A stretch of DNA of 64,000 nucleotides from an uncultured Burkholderiales bacterium (GCA_946480465.1 CAMLJY010000025.1:16935-80934); one strand, 5' to 3'. Shown: positions 1 to 8,471, numbered from the stretch's first letter. Made by a program: numbers and translations. The notes: a model not told the origin generated them from the letters alone.

Positions 1-565
1 GACGGTGGCCGGCGCGGTCCAGCGCTTCGTACAGCGAGGTGTCCACCGCCTCCAGCGACGGCAGCGCGAAGGCGGCGATCGTCGCGGTCTCGATCGACAT
101 CGGCGCCTCGTCGGCATAGCGCAGCCGGTGGAAGCGGTAGACCGTGGTGCCCGGGCTCATCGCCAGCTTCAGCGCCTCCTCCGGCGTCACCGTGCCCTCA
201 GCCTTCTTCAGCCATACGCTGCGCGGATTGCGGCCGCGTGCGCGCATGTCCTCGGAAAACGAGGTCAGCTTGGAGAAGTTCTTGTCGATGCGGGTGCAGA
301 CGAAATTGCCTGCCCCCTGGCGCCGCTCCAGCAGGCCTTCTTCGGCCAGGCCGTCGATCGCCTTGCGGACCGTGATGCGCGAGACGTTGAGGTCCGCCGC
401 CAGCTGCCGTTCCGACGGCAGCGCGTCGTCGGGCCCGAGGATGCGTTTCTCGATCGCTTCGCGCAGCGCCTGCTGCAGTTGCAGGTACAGCGGTTGGTGG
501 CTGTCCGGGTCGAGCGTGCGCAGGATCTGCGTCAGCGCTGCCGGACCGGGGACTTCGCTCCTCAT
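1..565 (-). CDS. GntR/HutC-family transcriptional regulator (partial, C-terminus outside window)
   Basis: The gene reads leftward off the edge; 188 codons are visible. The ATG at 565 follows GAGAGGA directly. Residues about 24-90 form the GntR winged helix (PLYLQLQQALREAI, LPSERQLAADLNVSRITVRKAI, ending RRQGAGNFV). From about residue 100 the UTRA/HutC effector domain begins (SFSEDMRARGRNPRS), which in this family binds sugars, sugar phosphates or histidine-like ligands. It is divergent from a TonB-dependent receptor of the carbohydrate-type class, and both genes carry the same 17-bp element upstream. The simplest reading is an autoregulated repressor of the receptor, with a sugar or amino-sugar effector. 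The ligand cannot be read from the sequence. Confidence 0.93.
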   Translation of the reverse strand, partial: MRSEVPGPAALTQILRTLDPDSHQPLYLQLQQALREAIEKRILGPDDALPSERQLAADLNVSRITVRKAIDGLAEEGLLERRQGAGNFVCTRIDKNFSKLTSFSEDMRARGRNPRSVWLKKAEGTVTPEEALKLAMSPGTTVYRFHRLRYADEAPMSIETATIAAFALPSLEAVDTSLYEALDRAGHR

Positions 566-593
566 TCCTCTCGTTCGCCTTGCCGTTGCTTGA

Positions 594-610
594 GTACCAC
601 TATCGTACCA
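594..610 (-). promoter_or_regulatory. Operator-like element 1 (TGGTAC repeated at 11-bp period)
   Basis: Read on the minus strand the site is TGGTACGATAGTGGTAC: two TGGTAC hexamers exactly 11 bp apart. It lies 29 bp upstream of the gntR start. A 14/17 match (746-762) sits upstream of the TonB receptor, and each copy reads in the direction of its own gene. Probably the binding site of the adjacent GntR/HutC protein; the assignment is inference. Confidence 0.6.
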
Positions 611-745
611 GAAGCGATTGACGCGCCACCCCGTGCCGATATCGAGCATTCACTGGTCCGCATCACTTCCGCCACCCCCATTCAGAGGGCCACGGCCCCA
701 AATCGCGGCCCGATCCGGGAAAACGGCTAGACCGATTTCGTCAAG

Positions 746-762
746 TGGTAGTACAGTGGTAC
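746..762 (+). promoter_or_regulatory. Operator-like element 2 (TGGTA repeated at 11-bp period)
   Basis: The sequence TGGTAGTACAGTGGTAC lies 84 bp before the TonB receptor start and differs from the element at 594-610 at three positions. The duplicated TGGTA half-sites are again 11 bp apart, about one helical turn. No convincing -35/-10 pair was found around it. Confidence 0.6.
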
Positions 763-846
763 GCATCCACTTAAGACCAAGGCTGCAGCTCCCGCGCAGC
801 CACCGCAACCGGACGCCGCGCTGGCGCCATCTTCGACGAGGAGCTC

Positions 847-3717
847 ATGAAGGCAACTTTGACACCCATCGCATCGGCCGTCGCCTTTGCGTTGATCGGC
901 ACGGTGGCGCACGCGCAGCAGGCGACGGCGCAGGAGCCCGAGAAGAAAGCGCCGGCCCGGCAGGTGGCGCAGGCACCGCAAAGCGCGGCCTCCGCGGCGC
1001 AGGCCACACCCACGGCCGCAGTCCAGGTCGCCCAGGCGCAGACGGGCGCCGCCCAGGCCGCGGCCGCAGCCCCGAGCCCGGACAACACCGTCATCATCAC
1101 TGGCATCCGCCGCTCGCTGCAGCAGTCGCTGAACCAGAAGCGCGCGGCCGACACGCGGGTCGACGTGATCACCGCCGAAGACATCGGCAAGATGCCCGAC
1201 AAGAACGTGGCCGACTCGCTGCAGCGGCTGCCGGGCGTGACCATCAGCTCCGCCGGGGCCAACGAAGGGGGCTTCGACGAGAACGACCGCGTCTCGATGC
1301 GCGGCACGAATCCCAGCTACACGCAGACCCTGATCAACGGCCACCCGGTCTCCTCCGGCGACTGGTTCGTGCTGAACCAGAGCGCCAATGCCGGCCGCAG
1401 CGTCAGCTACTCGCTGCTGCCATCCGAACTGGTCAGCAAGGTGGTCGTGCACAAGAGTTCCGAGGCCAGCCTGGTCGAAGGCGGCGTCGCCGGCTCGGTC
1501 AACATCGTCACGCGCAAGCCACTGGAGTTCCGCAAGGCCCTGACCCTCGAGGCGGCCGCCGGCGCCGTCCATGCCGACCTGCCGAACAAGACCGATCCCC
1601 AGTTCAATGCACTGGTCAATTGGCGCAACGAGGCCAGGACGGTCGGCGTGCTGTTCCAGGCCTTCTCCGAGAAGCGCCACCTGCGCCGCGATGGCGTCGA
1701 GGTCCTCGGCTACAACCAGATCGCACCGGGCAGCGCGGTGGCGCAATCCAACCCGGACCTGGCCGACGTCTGGTATCCCCGCTCCATCGGCGCGGCACTC
1801 TTCGAGCAGGAGCGCGAGCGCACCGGCGGCCTGCTGGACCTGCAGTTCAAACCCAGCGCCAACCTGACGCTGGACCTCACCGCGATGTCGTCGGAGATGA
1901 AGGCCTCCAACTACAACCGCAACTACCTGCTGCACGCGCCCTTCTTCCTGAACGAAGGCGCGGGCCAGGCCCCGCAGCCCGGTTACGTGGTGCGCAACGG
2001 CACGCTGGTGCAGGCCAGTTTCGCGGCCGACCCCAGCCGCTCCTACAGCACCTACGACCAGATCTCCCGGCCCGACGAGAAGGCGACCACCCAGTTCTTC
2101 AACTTCGCCGCCGACTGGCGTGCCAGCGACGCGCTGAGCTTCCACACCAAGCTGGGTCTCTCCAAGGGCACCGGCGAAACCCCGAGCCAGCACCAGGCCT
2201 CCTGGGACCAGCGCGGCGGCGGCGCATGGAAGCTGAACGGCGTGGACAGCGCGCCGGATTTCTCGATCGGCACGCCTGCCAGCAGCCCGGCGGGCTCCTC
2301 GCTCAACTGGCTGTGGGGGGCCCAGAGCGTCGACATCAGGGACAAGGACGAATGGGCGCAGATCGACGCCGAGTACGCGATCGACAAGGGCATGCTCACG
2401 ACGCTGAAGTTCGGCGCCCGCACCGCCCAGCACACGCGCACCTCGGAAGGCGTGCTGGGCCGCGGGCCGAAATGCTCGGACGGCAGCGCCTTCACCTGGG
2501 GCGCCACCTGGTGCACGAACCCGGCGGCCTCGCCGGACTACCTGCCGAACTGGGGCACCGTCTACCAGAACTACCCCGGCGACTTCGGTGACGGCCTGGG
2601 CGGCAACTTCCCGCGCAACGTCTGGTACTTCTCGCCGGAAGTGCTGGCGGCGGCCCATGCGAAGTTCGGCAACGTCGATCCGAAGTTGCGCGCCCTCAGG
2701 GACTGGGACTTCGGCCTGAAGGAGAAGTCGCACGCCGCCTACGTCCAGGCCAACCTGGAGGGCAGCGGCTGGCGAGGCAACGTCGGCCTGCGCGTGGTGC
2801 AGACGAAGGAACACGTGCTGCGCTACGTGGCCGTGCCCGAGAACGCCCAGGGGGCCATCGTCGGCTCGGCCTTCGGCGCCTACCTGCCGATCTACAACGA
2901 CAACAGCTACACCGACGTCCTGCCCAGCCTGAACCTGCGCGTCGACCTGGCCAAGGACATGGTCGCCCGCCTTGCGTTGTCCAAGACGATGACCCGGGCC
3001 GACTACTCCGCGCTGGCCGGGGCCACCACCCTTACCCCGCCGGCGGCGCGCGGCGACCTGGGCAGCGGCAACGGCTCCAACCCCGACCTGAAGCCGATCC
3101 GCTCGACCAACTTCGACGTCAACTTCGAGTGGTACTTCGCCCCGCGCGCCCTGCTCTCGGCCGGTGCGTTCTACATGGACCTGAAGAACTACGTCGGCCT
3201 CGGCCAGGAGCGCAAGCAGTTCCGCACCTTCGACCAGGCCAATCCGCAGGGCTACATCGCCGACTACGTGCTGACCGTCCCGGTCAACAGCAGCGGCAAG
3301 GTCAAGGGCATCGAGCTGGCCTACGAGCAGCCGCTGATGGGCAACTTCGGCATCGCGGCCAACTACACCTATGCGGACGGCAAGGAAAAGGGCGGCGGCC
3401 CGCTGGTGGGCACGTCACGCAACACCTACAACCTGAGCGCCTACTACGAGGACGACCGGTTCAGCGCCCGGGTGGCCTACAACTACCGCTCGGCCTTCTA
3501 CAGCGGCCTGGACCGCAGCACGGCGTTCAACCAGGACGACTTCGCCACGCTCGCCGCCTCCATCGGCTACAAGTTCAGCGACCAGTTCAGCGTCCACTTC
3601 GACGGCATGAACCTCAACGAGCCGACGCTGAAGTACTACGCGCTGAACAAGGACCAGCCGCGCTCGATCTACAAGAACGGCCGCCAGTACTACCTGATGG
3701 CGCGCGTGAAGTTCTGA
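847..3717 (+). CDS. TonB-dependent outer-membrane receptor, carbohydrate-type
   Basis: Encodes 956 residues. A signal peptide ends near AHA-QQ at residue 23, followed by an Ala/Gln/Pro-rich stretch (about 24-80). A TonB-box-like TVIITGIR follows at 81-88, then the plug domain (DVITAEDIGKMPDKNVADSL, LPGV, MRG) and a 22-strand-type barrel ending in Phe (MARVKF), as outer-membrane proteins do. The plug wording matches the Xanthomonas/Caulobacter receptor class (TIGR01782-like), known for import of plant or chitin oligosaccharides using TonB energy. GAGGAG upstream of the ATG serves as ribosome site. The divergent GntR/HutC gene and shared operator elements suggest substrate-induced expression. 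The substrate is not identifiable here. Confidence 0.93.
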   Translation: MKATLTPIASAVAFALIGTVAHAQQATAQEPEKKAPARQVAQAPQSAASAAQATPTAAVQVAQAQTGAAQAAAAAPSPDNTVIITGIRRSLQQSLNQKRAADTRVDVITAEDIGKMPDKNVADSLQRLPGVTISSAGANEGGFDENDRVSMRGTNPSYTQTLINGHPVSSGDWFVLNQSANAGRSVSYSLLPSELVSKVVVHKSSEASLVEGGVAGSVNIVTRKPLEFRKALTLEAAAGAVHADLPNKTDPQFNALVNWRNEARTVGVLFQAFSEKRHLRRDGVEVLGYNQIAPGSAVAQSNPDLADVWYPRSIGAALFEQERERTGGLLDLQFKPSANLTLDLTAMSSEMKASNYNRNYLLHAPFFLNEGAGQAPQPGYVVRNGTLVQASFAADPSRSYSTYDQISRPDEKATTQFFNFAADWRASDALSFHTKLGLSKGTGETPSQHQASWDQRGGGAWKLNGVDSAPDFSIGTPASSPAGSSLNWLWGAQSVDIRDKDEWAQIDAEYAIDKGMLTTLKFGARTAQHTRTSEGVLGRGPKCSDGSAFTWGATWCTNPAASPDYLPNWGTVYQNYPGDFGDGLGGNFPRNVWYFSPEVLAAAHAKFGNVDPKLRALRDWDFGLKEKSHAAYVQANLEGSGWRGNVGLRVVQTKEHVLRYVAVPENAQGAIVGSAFGAYLPIYNDNSYTDVLPSLNLRVDLAKDMVARLALSKTMTRADYSALAGATTLTPPAARGDLGSGNGSNPDLKPIRSTNFDVNFEWYFAPRALLSAGAFYMDLKNYVGLGQERKQFRTFDQANPQGYIADYVLTVPVNSSGKVKGIELAYEQPLMGNFGIAANYTYADGKEKGGGPLVGTSRNTYNLSAYYEDDRFSARVAYNYRSAFYSGLDRSTAFNQDDFATLAASIGYKFSDQFSVHFDGMNLNEPTLKYYALNKDQPRSIYKNGRQYYLMARVKF

Positions 3718-3749
3718 TGCGCTGAGCATCGACCGTCTCGGGGGACGGG

Positions 3750-3780
3750 GGGCGGTCCGGTACAGGCCGGACCGCCCTTT
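3750..3780 (+). terminator. Intrinsic terminator after the TonB receptor
   Basis: A perfect 11-bp stem (GGGCGGTCCGG with CCGGACCGCCC) closes a 6-base loop and is followed by TTTCCC. It begins 33 bp after the receptor stop codon. Confidence 0.8.
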
Positions 3781-3808
3781 CCCATTCTTCTGGCTATGCT
3801 CCGGGCCC

Positions 3809-4111
3809 ATGCCCGATGCCGATGACGTCTTCACGCTGGCCGTCCAGCCCGCCGGCTGGCAGGTTGCCGCGCCGGCCGAGCGCACGCTGCTCCAATCGCT
3901 GCATGCCGCCGGCGCCAGCCTGCCGTCCTCCTGCCGCAACGGCACCTGCCGCACCTGCCTCAGCCGCCTGGCGGCCGGCCGCGTCGGCTACCGCATCGCC
4001 TGGCCCGGCCTGCTGCCCGAAGAAAAGGCCGAGGGCTGGATCCTGCCCTGCGTCGCCTACCCCGAGTCCGACGTGGTGATCGACGCGCCCGCCGCCACGC
4101 CGCCGCGCTGA
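3809..4111 (+). CDS. 2Fe-2S ferredoxin-like protein
   Basis: Encodes 100 residues of plant-type ferredoxin fold. The cluster ligands are visible as C42-x4-C47-x2-C50 (SCRNGTCRTC) and C81 (LPCVAYP), the classic spacing. Such small soluble proteins carry single electrons between a reductase and an oxygenase or other redox enzyme. It follows the terminator of the TonB receptor by 28 bp, so it is probably a separate transcript. No reductase partner is adjacent. The ATG at 3809 begins MPDADDVFTL; an overlapping reading frame starting at 3816 lacks the motif and was rejected. Confidence 0.87.
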   Translation: MPDADDVFTLAVQPAGWQVAAPAERTLLQSLHAAGASLPSSCRNGTCRTCLSRLAAGRVGYRIAWPGLLPEEKAEGWILPCVAYPESDVVIDAPAATPPR

Positions 4112-4200
4112 CGCTTCATCATCCTCGGGCAATGCTTCTTTGCACCGCGCCCGCGGCCGCTCTGGCACGATGGTGCGGCGACCCGCCTCGGAGGTGAACC

Positions 4201-4680
4201 ATGCGCCGCAGCCTGATGCTCCTTGCCGCCCTCGCCTCGGCCACCGTCGCCAGCGCCGGCACGGTGGAGGTGAAATTCATCGAACCCGACAAGTTCGTCG
4301 ACGCACGCGATGGCATGAACAGCCGCGAAGACGTGCTGAAGACGCTGGAAGGGCACCTGAAGCAACTGGGCGACAAGAATCTGCCCGCATCGCAGACGCT
4401 GAAGGTGGAAGTGCTGGACGTCGACCTGGCGGGTGACGCCTTCCCACGCGTCGCGCTGCGCGACACCCGCGTGCTGCGCGGCCGCGCCGACTGGCCGCGC
4501 ATGCACCTGCGCTACACCCTCAGCGAAGGCGACAAGGTGATCAAGAGCGGTGAAGACCGCATCGCCGACATGAACTACCTGACGGGCTCGCTGCGCGCCA
4601 GCCACGACACGCCGCTGCCGTACGAGAAGCGCATGCTCGACAACTGGTTCGACGAACGCTTCCTCGCCGCGAGCCGCTGA
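4201..4680 (+). CDS. DUF3016 family periplasmic protein
   Basis: Encodes 159 residues with a cleavable signal peptide (MRRSLMLLAALASATVASA, about 19 residues). The mature part starts VEVKFIEPDKFVDARD and ends DNWFDERF, wording typical of DUF3016. The family is widespread in proteobacteria and has no known activity. GGAGG lies 5 bases before the ATG. The gene is convergent with the ParA gene, 45 bp apart. The function is unknown; export to the periplasm is inferred from the signal peptide. Confidence 0.85.
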   Translation: MRRSLMLLAALASATVASAGTVEVKFIEPDKFVDARDGMNSREDVLKTLEGHLKQLGDKNLPASQTLKVEVLDVDLAGDAFPRVALRDTRVLRGRADWPRMHLRYTLSEGDKVIKSGEDRIADMNYLTGSLRASHDTPLPYEKRMLDNWFDERFLAASR

Positions 4681-4725
4681 GGGTCACGTGCTTCCCGCCG
4701 CCGGTGGCGCGGCGTGCCGCCGAGT

Positions 4726-5529
4726 TCAGGCCCGGCGCGCCTTCCGGCCGCTGGCCGCTTCCTTGGGCTGCAAGGCCTCGTGCAGCGCCAGGTACTCCTG
4801 CGTCAGCTTGTGCCGCGCGTCCAGGTGCACCAGCGGCGTCGCGCAGTCGTGCGATTCCTTCACGCGGATGCTGGCGCTCAGCGGCGGCTGCAGGACCGGC
4901 AGGCCCTCGTCCACCAGCTCCTGCACCAGCCGCTGCGGCAGCTTGGCCCGTGGCTGGAACTGGTTGACCACGATGCCGACCACCTCCAGGCCGCGGTTGT
5001 GGTCGGCCCGGATTTCCTGCACGTTCTCCAGCAGCGTGTAGAGCGCGCGGCGCGAAAAGTCGTCGCAATCGAACGGAATCAGGCAGCCGTCGGCCGCGAT
5101 GAGCGCCGAGCGGGTGTAGAAATTCAGCGCCGGGGGCGTGTCGACGTAGATCCGGTCATAACGCCCATCCAGCTCGGCCAGCGCATCGCGCAGCTTGTAG
5201 ATCTTGTAGCGCGACTCCAGCTTGCCGTGCAGTTCCTCCAGTTGCGGGCTCGCAGGCAGCAGGTGCAGGTTCTCGAAAGGCGTCTCGGCGATGAACTCGG
5301 CCGTCGACTTGGTGCGCAGCGAGAACTTCAGCGTCTGGTCGAAGAATTCGGCCAGCGTGTCGCGCGGCGCCTCGGCGGCATCGCCGAGCAGGTAGTGGGT
5401 GGAATTGCACTGGGCGTCGAGATCGACCACCAGGGTCTTGAGTCCCTGCTGCGCGCTGATGGCGGCCAAGTTGCAGGTGATCGTCGACTTGCCGACGCCA
5501 CCCTTCTGGTTGAAGACGACGATGCGCAT
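4726..5529 (-). CDS. ParA/Soj-like chromosome or protein partitioning ATPase
   Basis: Encodes 267 residues. The deviant Walker A motif KGGVGKST sits at residues 9-16 (VVFNQKGGVGKST), with the signature lysine K10. The Walker A' region follows (TLVVDLDAQCNSTHYLL) and a DTPPAL motif marks Walker B. ParA ATPases dimerise on DNA in the ATP form and position plasmids, chromosomes or protein cargo. No ParB gene or parS-like site is beside it, so this is probably an orphan ParA with a protein cargo rather than the chromosomal ParA. Its C-terminus is basic and Ala-rich. Confidence 0.9.
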   Translation of the reverse strand: MRIVVFNQKGGVGKSTITCNLAAISAQQGLKTLVVDLDAQCNSTHYLLGDAAEAPRDTLAEFFDQTLKFSLRTKSTAEFIAETPFENLHLLPASPQLEELHGKLESRYKIYKLRDALAELDGRYDRIYVDTPPALNFYTRSALIAADGCLIPFDCDDFSRRALYTLLENVQEIRADHNRGLEVVGIVVNQFQPRAKLPQRLVQELVDEGLPVLQPPLSASIRVKESHDCATPLVHLDARHKLTQEYLALHEALQPKEAASGRKARRA

Positions 5530-5897
5530 GGAGGGCTGGGGTTCGCGACCGCGGACGGACGAATCCGCGAATTATGCTGCGCCGCAACAGTCGCGCTGCC
5601 GAAATGGCTGGCCAGGGCCCCGCTGTTGTCGCGATTCCGTCATCGGTGCGCCGGCACAATGCAAGGCATCCAAGGCGAGCAATCGACCGCACGAATGGGC
5701 GGAGCGCGGAACCCGTCACCGTCGCCAAGATCCGGTCCAGGCCATCCGAAATCGAAAGGATGTCCCGGCTCCGTGAGCAGCAGGGCCACCACTCGGTGGC
5801 CCTTTGCTTTGATGCCGTCCGCTGCGGCAATGCCGTATGCTGCGCGACAGGCAGCGGCACGCGAACGGCGTGTGCCGGCCAGCACAGGAGGACCGCC
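5530..5897. other. Intergenic region with an orphan plus-strand terminator
   Basis: This 368-bp stretch separates the divergent ParA gene and the small basic protein gene. It contains a terminator-like hairpin at 5782-5810 facing right, although no plus-strand protein gene lies between 4680 and it. I found no convincing promoter or protein gene inside it. Confidence 0.5.
5782..5810 (+). terminator. Orphan intrinsic terminator
   Basis: A 9-bp stem AGGGCCACC / GGTGGCCCT closes the loop ACTC and is followed by TTGCTTT. Its tail works only on the plus strand. The nearest plus-strand gene upstream ends at 4680, so it may end a short untranslated RNA or read-through transcription. Confidence 0.55.
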
Positions 5898-6086
5898 TTG
5901 GCGACCCCCAACTACTCGTATGAAAAGCGGCAGCGCGAGCTGGCGAAGAAACGCAAGGCCGAGGAAAAGCGTCAGAAGAAGCTCAACAAGAGCGATGACG
6001 CACCCGCTGACCAGCAGGGTGACCGAGCGCCGGGCATGCCCGAAAGCACCGGCGCCCAGACGCCGCCTCCCGCACCGACCGAGTAG
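5898..6086 (+). CDS. Small highly basic conserved protein (TTG start)
   Basis: Encodes 62 residues, beginning ATPNYSYEKRQRELAKKRK after the start. The initiator is TTG at 5898, supported by AGGAGGA 5 bases upstream; no in-frame ATG gives this N-terminus. The first 35 residues are a charged Lys/Arg/Glu helix (KRQRELAKKRKAEEKRQKKL), and the tail is Pro/Ala-rich. Similar small proteins are common in Burkholderiales genomes and have no known role; RNA or nucleic-acid contact is plausible from charge alone. A strong hairpin terminator follows at 6125. Confidence 0.72.
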   Translation: MATPNYSYEKRQRELAKKRKAEEKRQKKLNKSDDAPADQQGDRAPGMPESTGAQTPPPAPTE

Positions 6087-6124
6087 ATCTCCGGGACCGC
6101 GCCCATGAGGCGCTGGCCCCAAGA

Positions 6125-6153
6125 AAAAACCGCGGCTTCGAGCCGCGGTTTTT
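6125..6153. terminator. Bidirectional intrinsic terminator
   Basis: AAAAACCGCGGCT, a TCG loop, and AGCCGCGGTTTTT form a perfect 13-bp hairpin with an A tract on one side and a T tract on the other. It can end both the small basic protein gene from the left and the cold-shock gene from the right. Confidence 0.9.
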
Positions 6154-6191
6154 CATTGGTCGGCTGATGCCGACCCTTCAGCCTCAGCCGC

Positions 6192-6407
6192 TCAGAGCGG
6201 GCGGATGTTCGCGGCTTGCAGGCCCTTCGGGCCCTGCTTCACTTCGAACTCGACGCGCTGGTTCTCCTGCAGGCTGCGGAAGCCGCCGCCGTTGCGGATC
6301 TCGCTGAAGTGGGCAAACAGGTCGGCGCCGCCGCCTTCGGGCGTGATGAAGCCGAAGCCCTTACCGTCGTTGAACCATTTAACGACGCCCGTCTGGGTGG
6401 TACTCAT
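6192..6407 (-). CDS. Cold-shock domain protein (CspA family)
   Basis: Encodes 71 residues, the usual CspA length. RNP1 (KGFGFI, residues 16-21) and an RNP2-like segment (DLFAHFSEI) are intact on the five-stranded OB fold, which binds single-stranded RNA and DNA. The opening [21 protein letters not shown] is typical of betaproteobacterial CspA. The ATG at 6407 was chosen because the domain begins four residues later; longer in-frame starts add unrelated sequence. It probably acts as an RNA chaperone. The upstream region is long and untranslated, as for many csp genes. Confidence 0.93.
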   Translation of the reverse strand: MSTTQTGVVKWFNDGKGFGFITPEGGGADLFAHFSEIRNGGGFRSLQENQRVEFEVKQGPKGLQAANIRPL

Positions 6408-6836
6408 GAAGAATGTTCCGTTTTGGAATTGATGGGACGACACGCGGCGCGCCCAACGCGCGCAACGGACAGAAACACTCAAGAGGCGTGAACCTGGGAT
6501 TTCCACCTGGGCCGGCCGCCCGACTTTTGGCGCCGAACGGCGGTGCAGTGATAAGACCTTGTGGAAACGGTCTCGTGCATGTCTGTCCCACGAATGTAGC
6601 AGCAACTGAATCAAATTCAGGGTTCGGGGTTGCCCTCAGATCGGCCTGCGGAACGCGTCGACTTTGTCGCACTGGCGCTGCCATGCACGAGTTCACGAAC
6701 CGGCCATGCGGTCTTACCCGGGGCGGGGCTAGAGCGGGTCCCCGACCCTAAGGCGCGCTGCCCCGCCGAGGGCGGGCATACCATGGCCCGGCCCTGCGCG
6801 CCGCGCCACGCCGTGCGGCACACCACGGAGACACCC
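6408..6836. other. Intergenic region: cold-shock leader and GMC gene upstream region
   Basis: This 429-bp stretch lies between the divergent cold-shock and GMC genes. csp genes usually carry a long structured 5' leader, and the GC-rich palindromic stretch GGCGCGCCCAACGCGCGC near 6438-6455 would fall in it. I could not place a convincing -35/-10 pair for either gene. GGAG at 6827-6830 serves the GMC start. Confidence 0.4.
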
Positions 6837-8471
6837 ATGTTCGACTACATCGTGATCGGCGGCGGTTCGGCGGGTTCGGTGCTGGCCGCCCGGCTCAGCG
6901 AAGACCCCTCGGTGAAGGTTTGCCTGCTGGAAGCGGGCGGGCCGGACAGCAGCGTGCTCATCCATTGCCCCGCCGGACTCGCGCTGCTGGCCAAGAACGG
7001 CCAGGCGAACTGGACCTTCCAGACCGTGCCGCAGCCCGGCCTCAACGGCCGCCGCGGCTACCAGCCACGCGGCAAGGTGCTGGGCGGCTCGAGTTCGGTG
7101 AACGCGATGGTCTACATCCGCGGCCAGCGCGAGGACTACGACGCCTGGGCGGCCGAAGGCAACGCCGGCTGGTCCTTCGCCGACCTGCTGCCCTACTTCC
7201 GGCGCTCCGAGCACAACGAACGGGGCGCGGACGCCTACCACGCCACTGGCGGCCCGCTGAACGTGATGGACCTGCGTTCGCCCAACCGCTACGGGCCGAA
7301 CTTCATCGAGGCGGCGCAGCAGGCCGGCATCGCACTGAACCGCGACTTCAATGGCGCGACGCAGGAAGGCGTCGGCCCCTACCAGGTGACGCATCGCAAC
7401 GGCGAGCGCTGCAGCACCGCCAAGGCCTACCTGACACCGAATCTGTCGCGTCCGAACCTGCGGGTGGTCACCCAGGCGCACACGACCCGGTTGCTCTTCG
7501 AAGGCCGCCGGGCCGTCGGCGTCGAATACCGCCGGGGCGACACGCTGGAGCAGGTGCGCGCACAGCGCGAGGTGCTGCTGTGCGCCGGCGCGCTGCAATC
7601 GCCGCAGATCCTGATGCTGAGCGGCATCGGCCCTGGCGCTCACCTGCGGCAGCACGGCATCAGCGTGCTGCACGACCTGCCCGGCGTCGGCGCCAACCTG
7701 CACGACCACGTCGACGTGGTGTTGGGGGTGGACGCGCCGCACCTGACGGACCTCTTCGGCCTGTCGCTCGTCGGTGCATGGAGAGCACTCCGCGCGATGA
7801 ACGAATGGCGCGGCCGCCGCACCGGCCCGATGACGACCAACTTCGCCGAAGCCGGCGCCTTCATCAAGAGCAGCCCGGCGGTGGCGACACCGGACCTGCA
7901 ACTGCATTTCGTGATCGGCAAGCTGGTGGACCACGGCCGCAAGACCGTGTTCGGCCACGGCTACTCCTGCCACGTCTGCCTGCTGCGGCCGTCCAGCCGC
8001 GGCACGCTGAAGCTGGCCAGCGCCGACCCGATGGCCGCGCCTCTGATCGACCCGAACTTCTTCGGCCACCCGGACGACATGCCGCGCATGGTGGCCGGCT
8101 TCAAGCTGATGCGCCACATCCTGTCGCAGCCGGCGCTGGCCGACCTGGGCGGGCGTGAAATGGCCTCGTCGGCCGGCGCGCGCAGCGATGCGGAGATCGA
8201 AGCCTTCATCCGCCAGTACGCAGACACCATCTACCACCCCGTGGGCTCGTGCCGCATGGGCTCGGGCCCGCTCGACGTCGTCGACGTCGAACTGCGGGTG
8301 CACGGCCTGCAGGGCCTGCGGGTGGTCGATGCGTCGATGATGCCCAGCATCGTCAGCGGCAACACCAACGCGCCGGTGATCGCGGTGGCCGAGAAGGCGG
8401 CCGACCTGATCAAGGCCACGGCCCGGGGCCCTGTGGCGCGAACCGCCGTGGCCGCGTCGATCGCCGCCTAG
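6837..8471 (+). CDS. GMC-family FAD oxidoreductase (alcohol/choline dehydrogenase-like)
   Basis: Encodes 544 residues. The FAD dinucleotide-binding motif is at residues 8-13 (GGGSAG, then VLAARLSED). GMC signature 1 appears as GKVLGGSSSVNAMVYIRG and signature 2 near GALQSPQILMLSGIG. The catalytic His lies at about 467 (YHPVGSCRMG), with the partner Asn in SGNTNAPV. GMC enzymes oxidise primary alcohols, choline or sugars to carbonyls. No betaine aldehyde dehydrogenase or BetI regulator is near, so choline is not favoured. The ATG at 6837 has GGAG upstream. The stop codon overlaps that of the convergent LysR gene in a shared CTAG. Confidence 0.92.
   Translation: MFDYIVIGGGSAGSVLAARLSEDPSVKVCLLEAGGPDSSVLIHCPAGLALLAKNGQANWTFQTVPQPGLNGRRGYQPRGKVLGGSSSVNAMVYIRGQREDYDAWAAEGNAGWSFADLLPYFRRSEHNERGADAYHATGGPLNVMDLRSPNRYGPNFIEAAQQAGIALNRDFNGATQEGVGPYQVTHRNGERCSTAKAYLTPNLSRPNLRVVTQAHTTRLLFEGRRAVGVEYRRGDTLEQVRAQREVLLCAGALQSPQILMLSGIGPGAHLRQHGISVLHDLPGVGANLHDHVDVVLGVDAPHLTDLFGLSLVGAWRALRAMNEWRGRRTGPMTTNFAEAGAFIKSSPAVATPDLQLHFVIGKLVDHGRKTVFGHGYSCHVCLLRPSSRGTLKLASADPMAAPLIDPNFFGHPDDMPRMVAGFKLMRHILSQPALADLGGREMASSAGARSDAEIEAFIRQYADTIYHPVGSCRMGSGPLDVVDVELRVHGLQGLRVVDASMMPSIVSGNTNAPVIAVAEKAADLIKATARGPVARTAVAASIAA

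Noticed and set aside
727..2814. Long minus-strand frame opposite the TonB receptor
   Set aside because: The composition is typical of antisense high-GC coding DNA and has no motif; the plus-strand receptor is clear.
5574..5897. An upstream ATG-started extension of the small basic protein
   Set aside because: The extension is low-quality Arg/Ala sequence crossing the hairpin at 5782-5810, and the AGGAGGA site points to the TTG at 5898.
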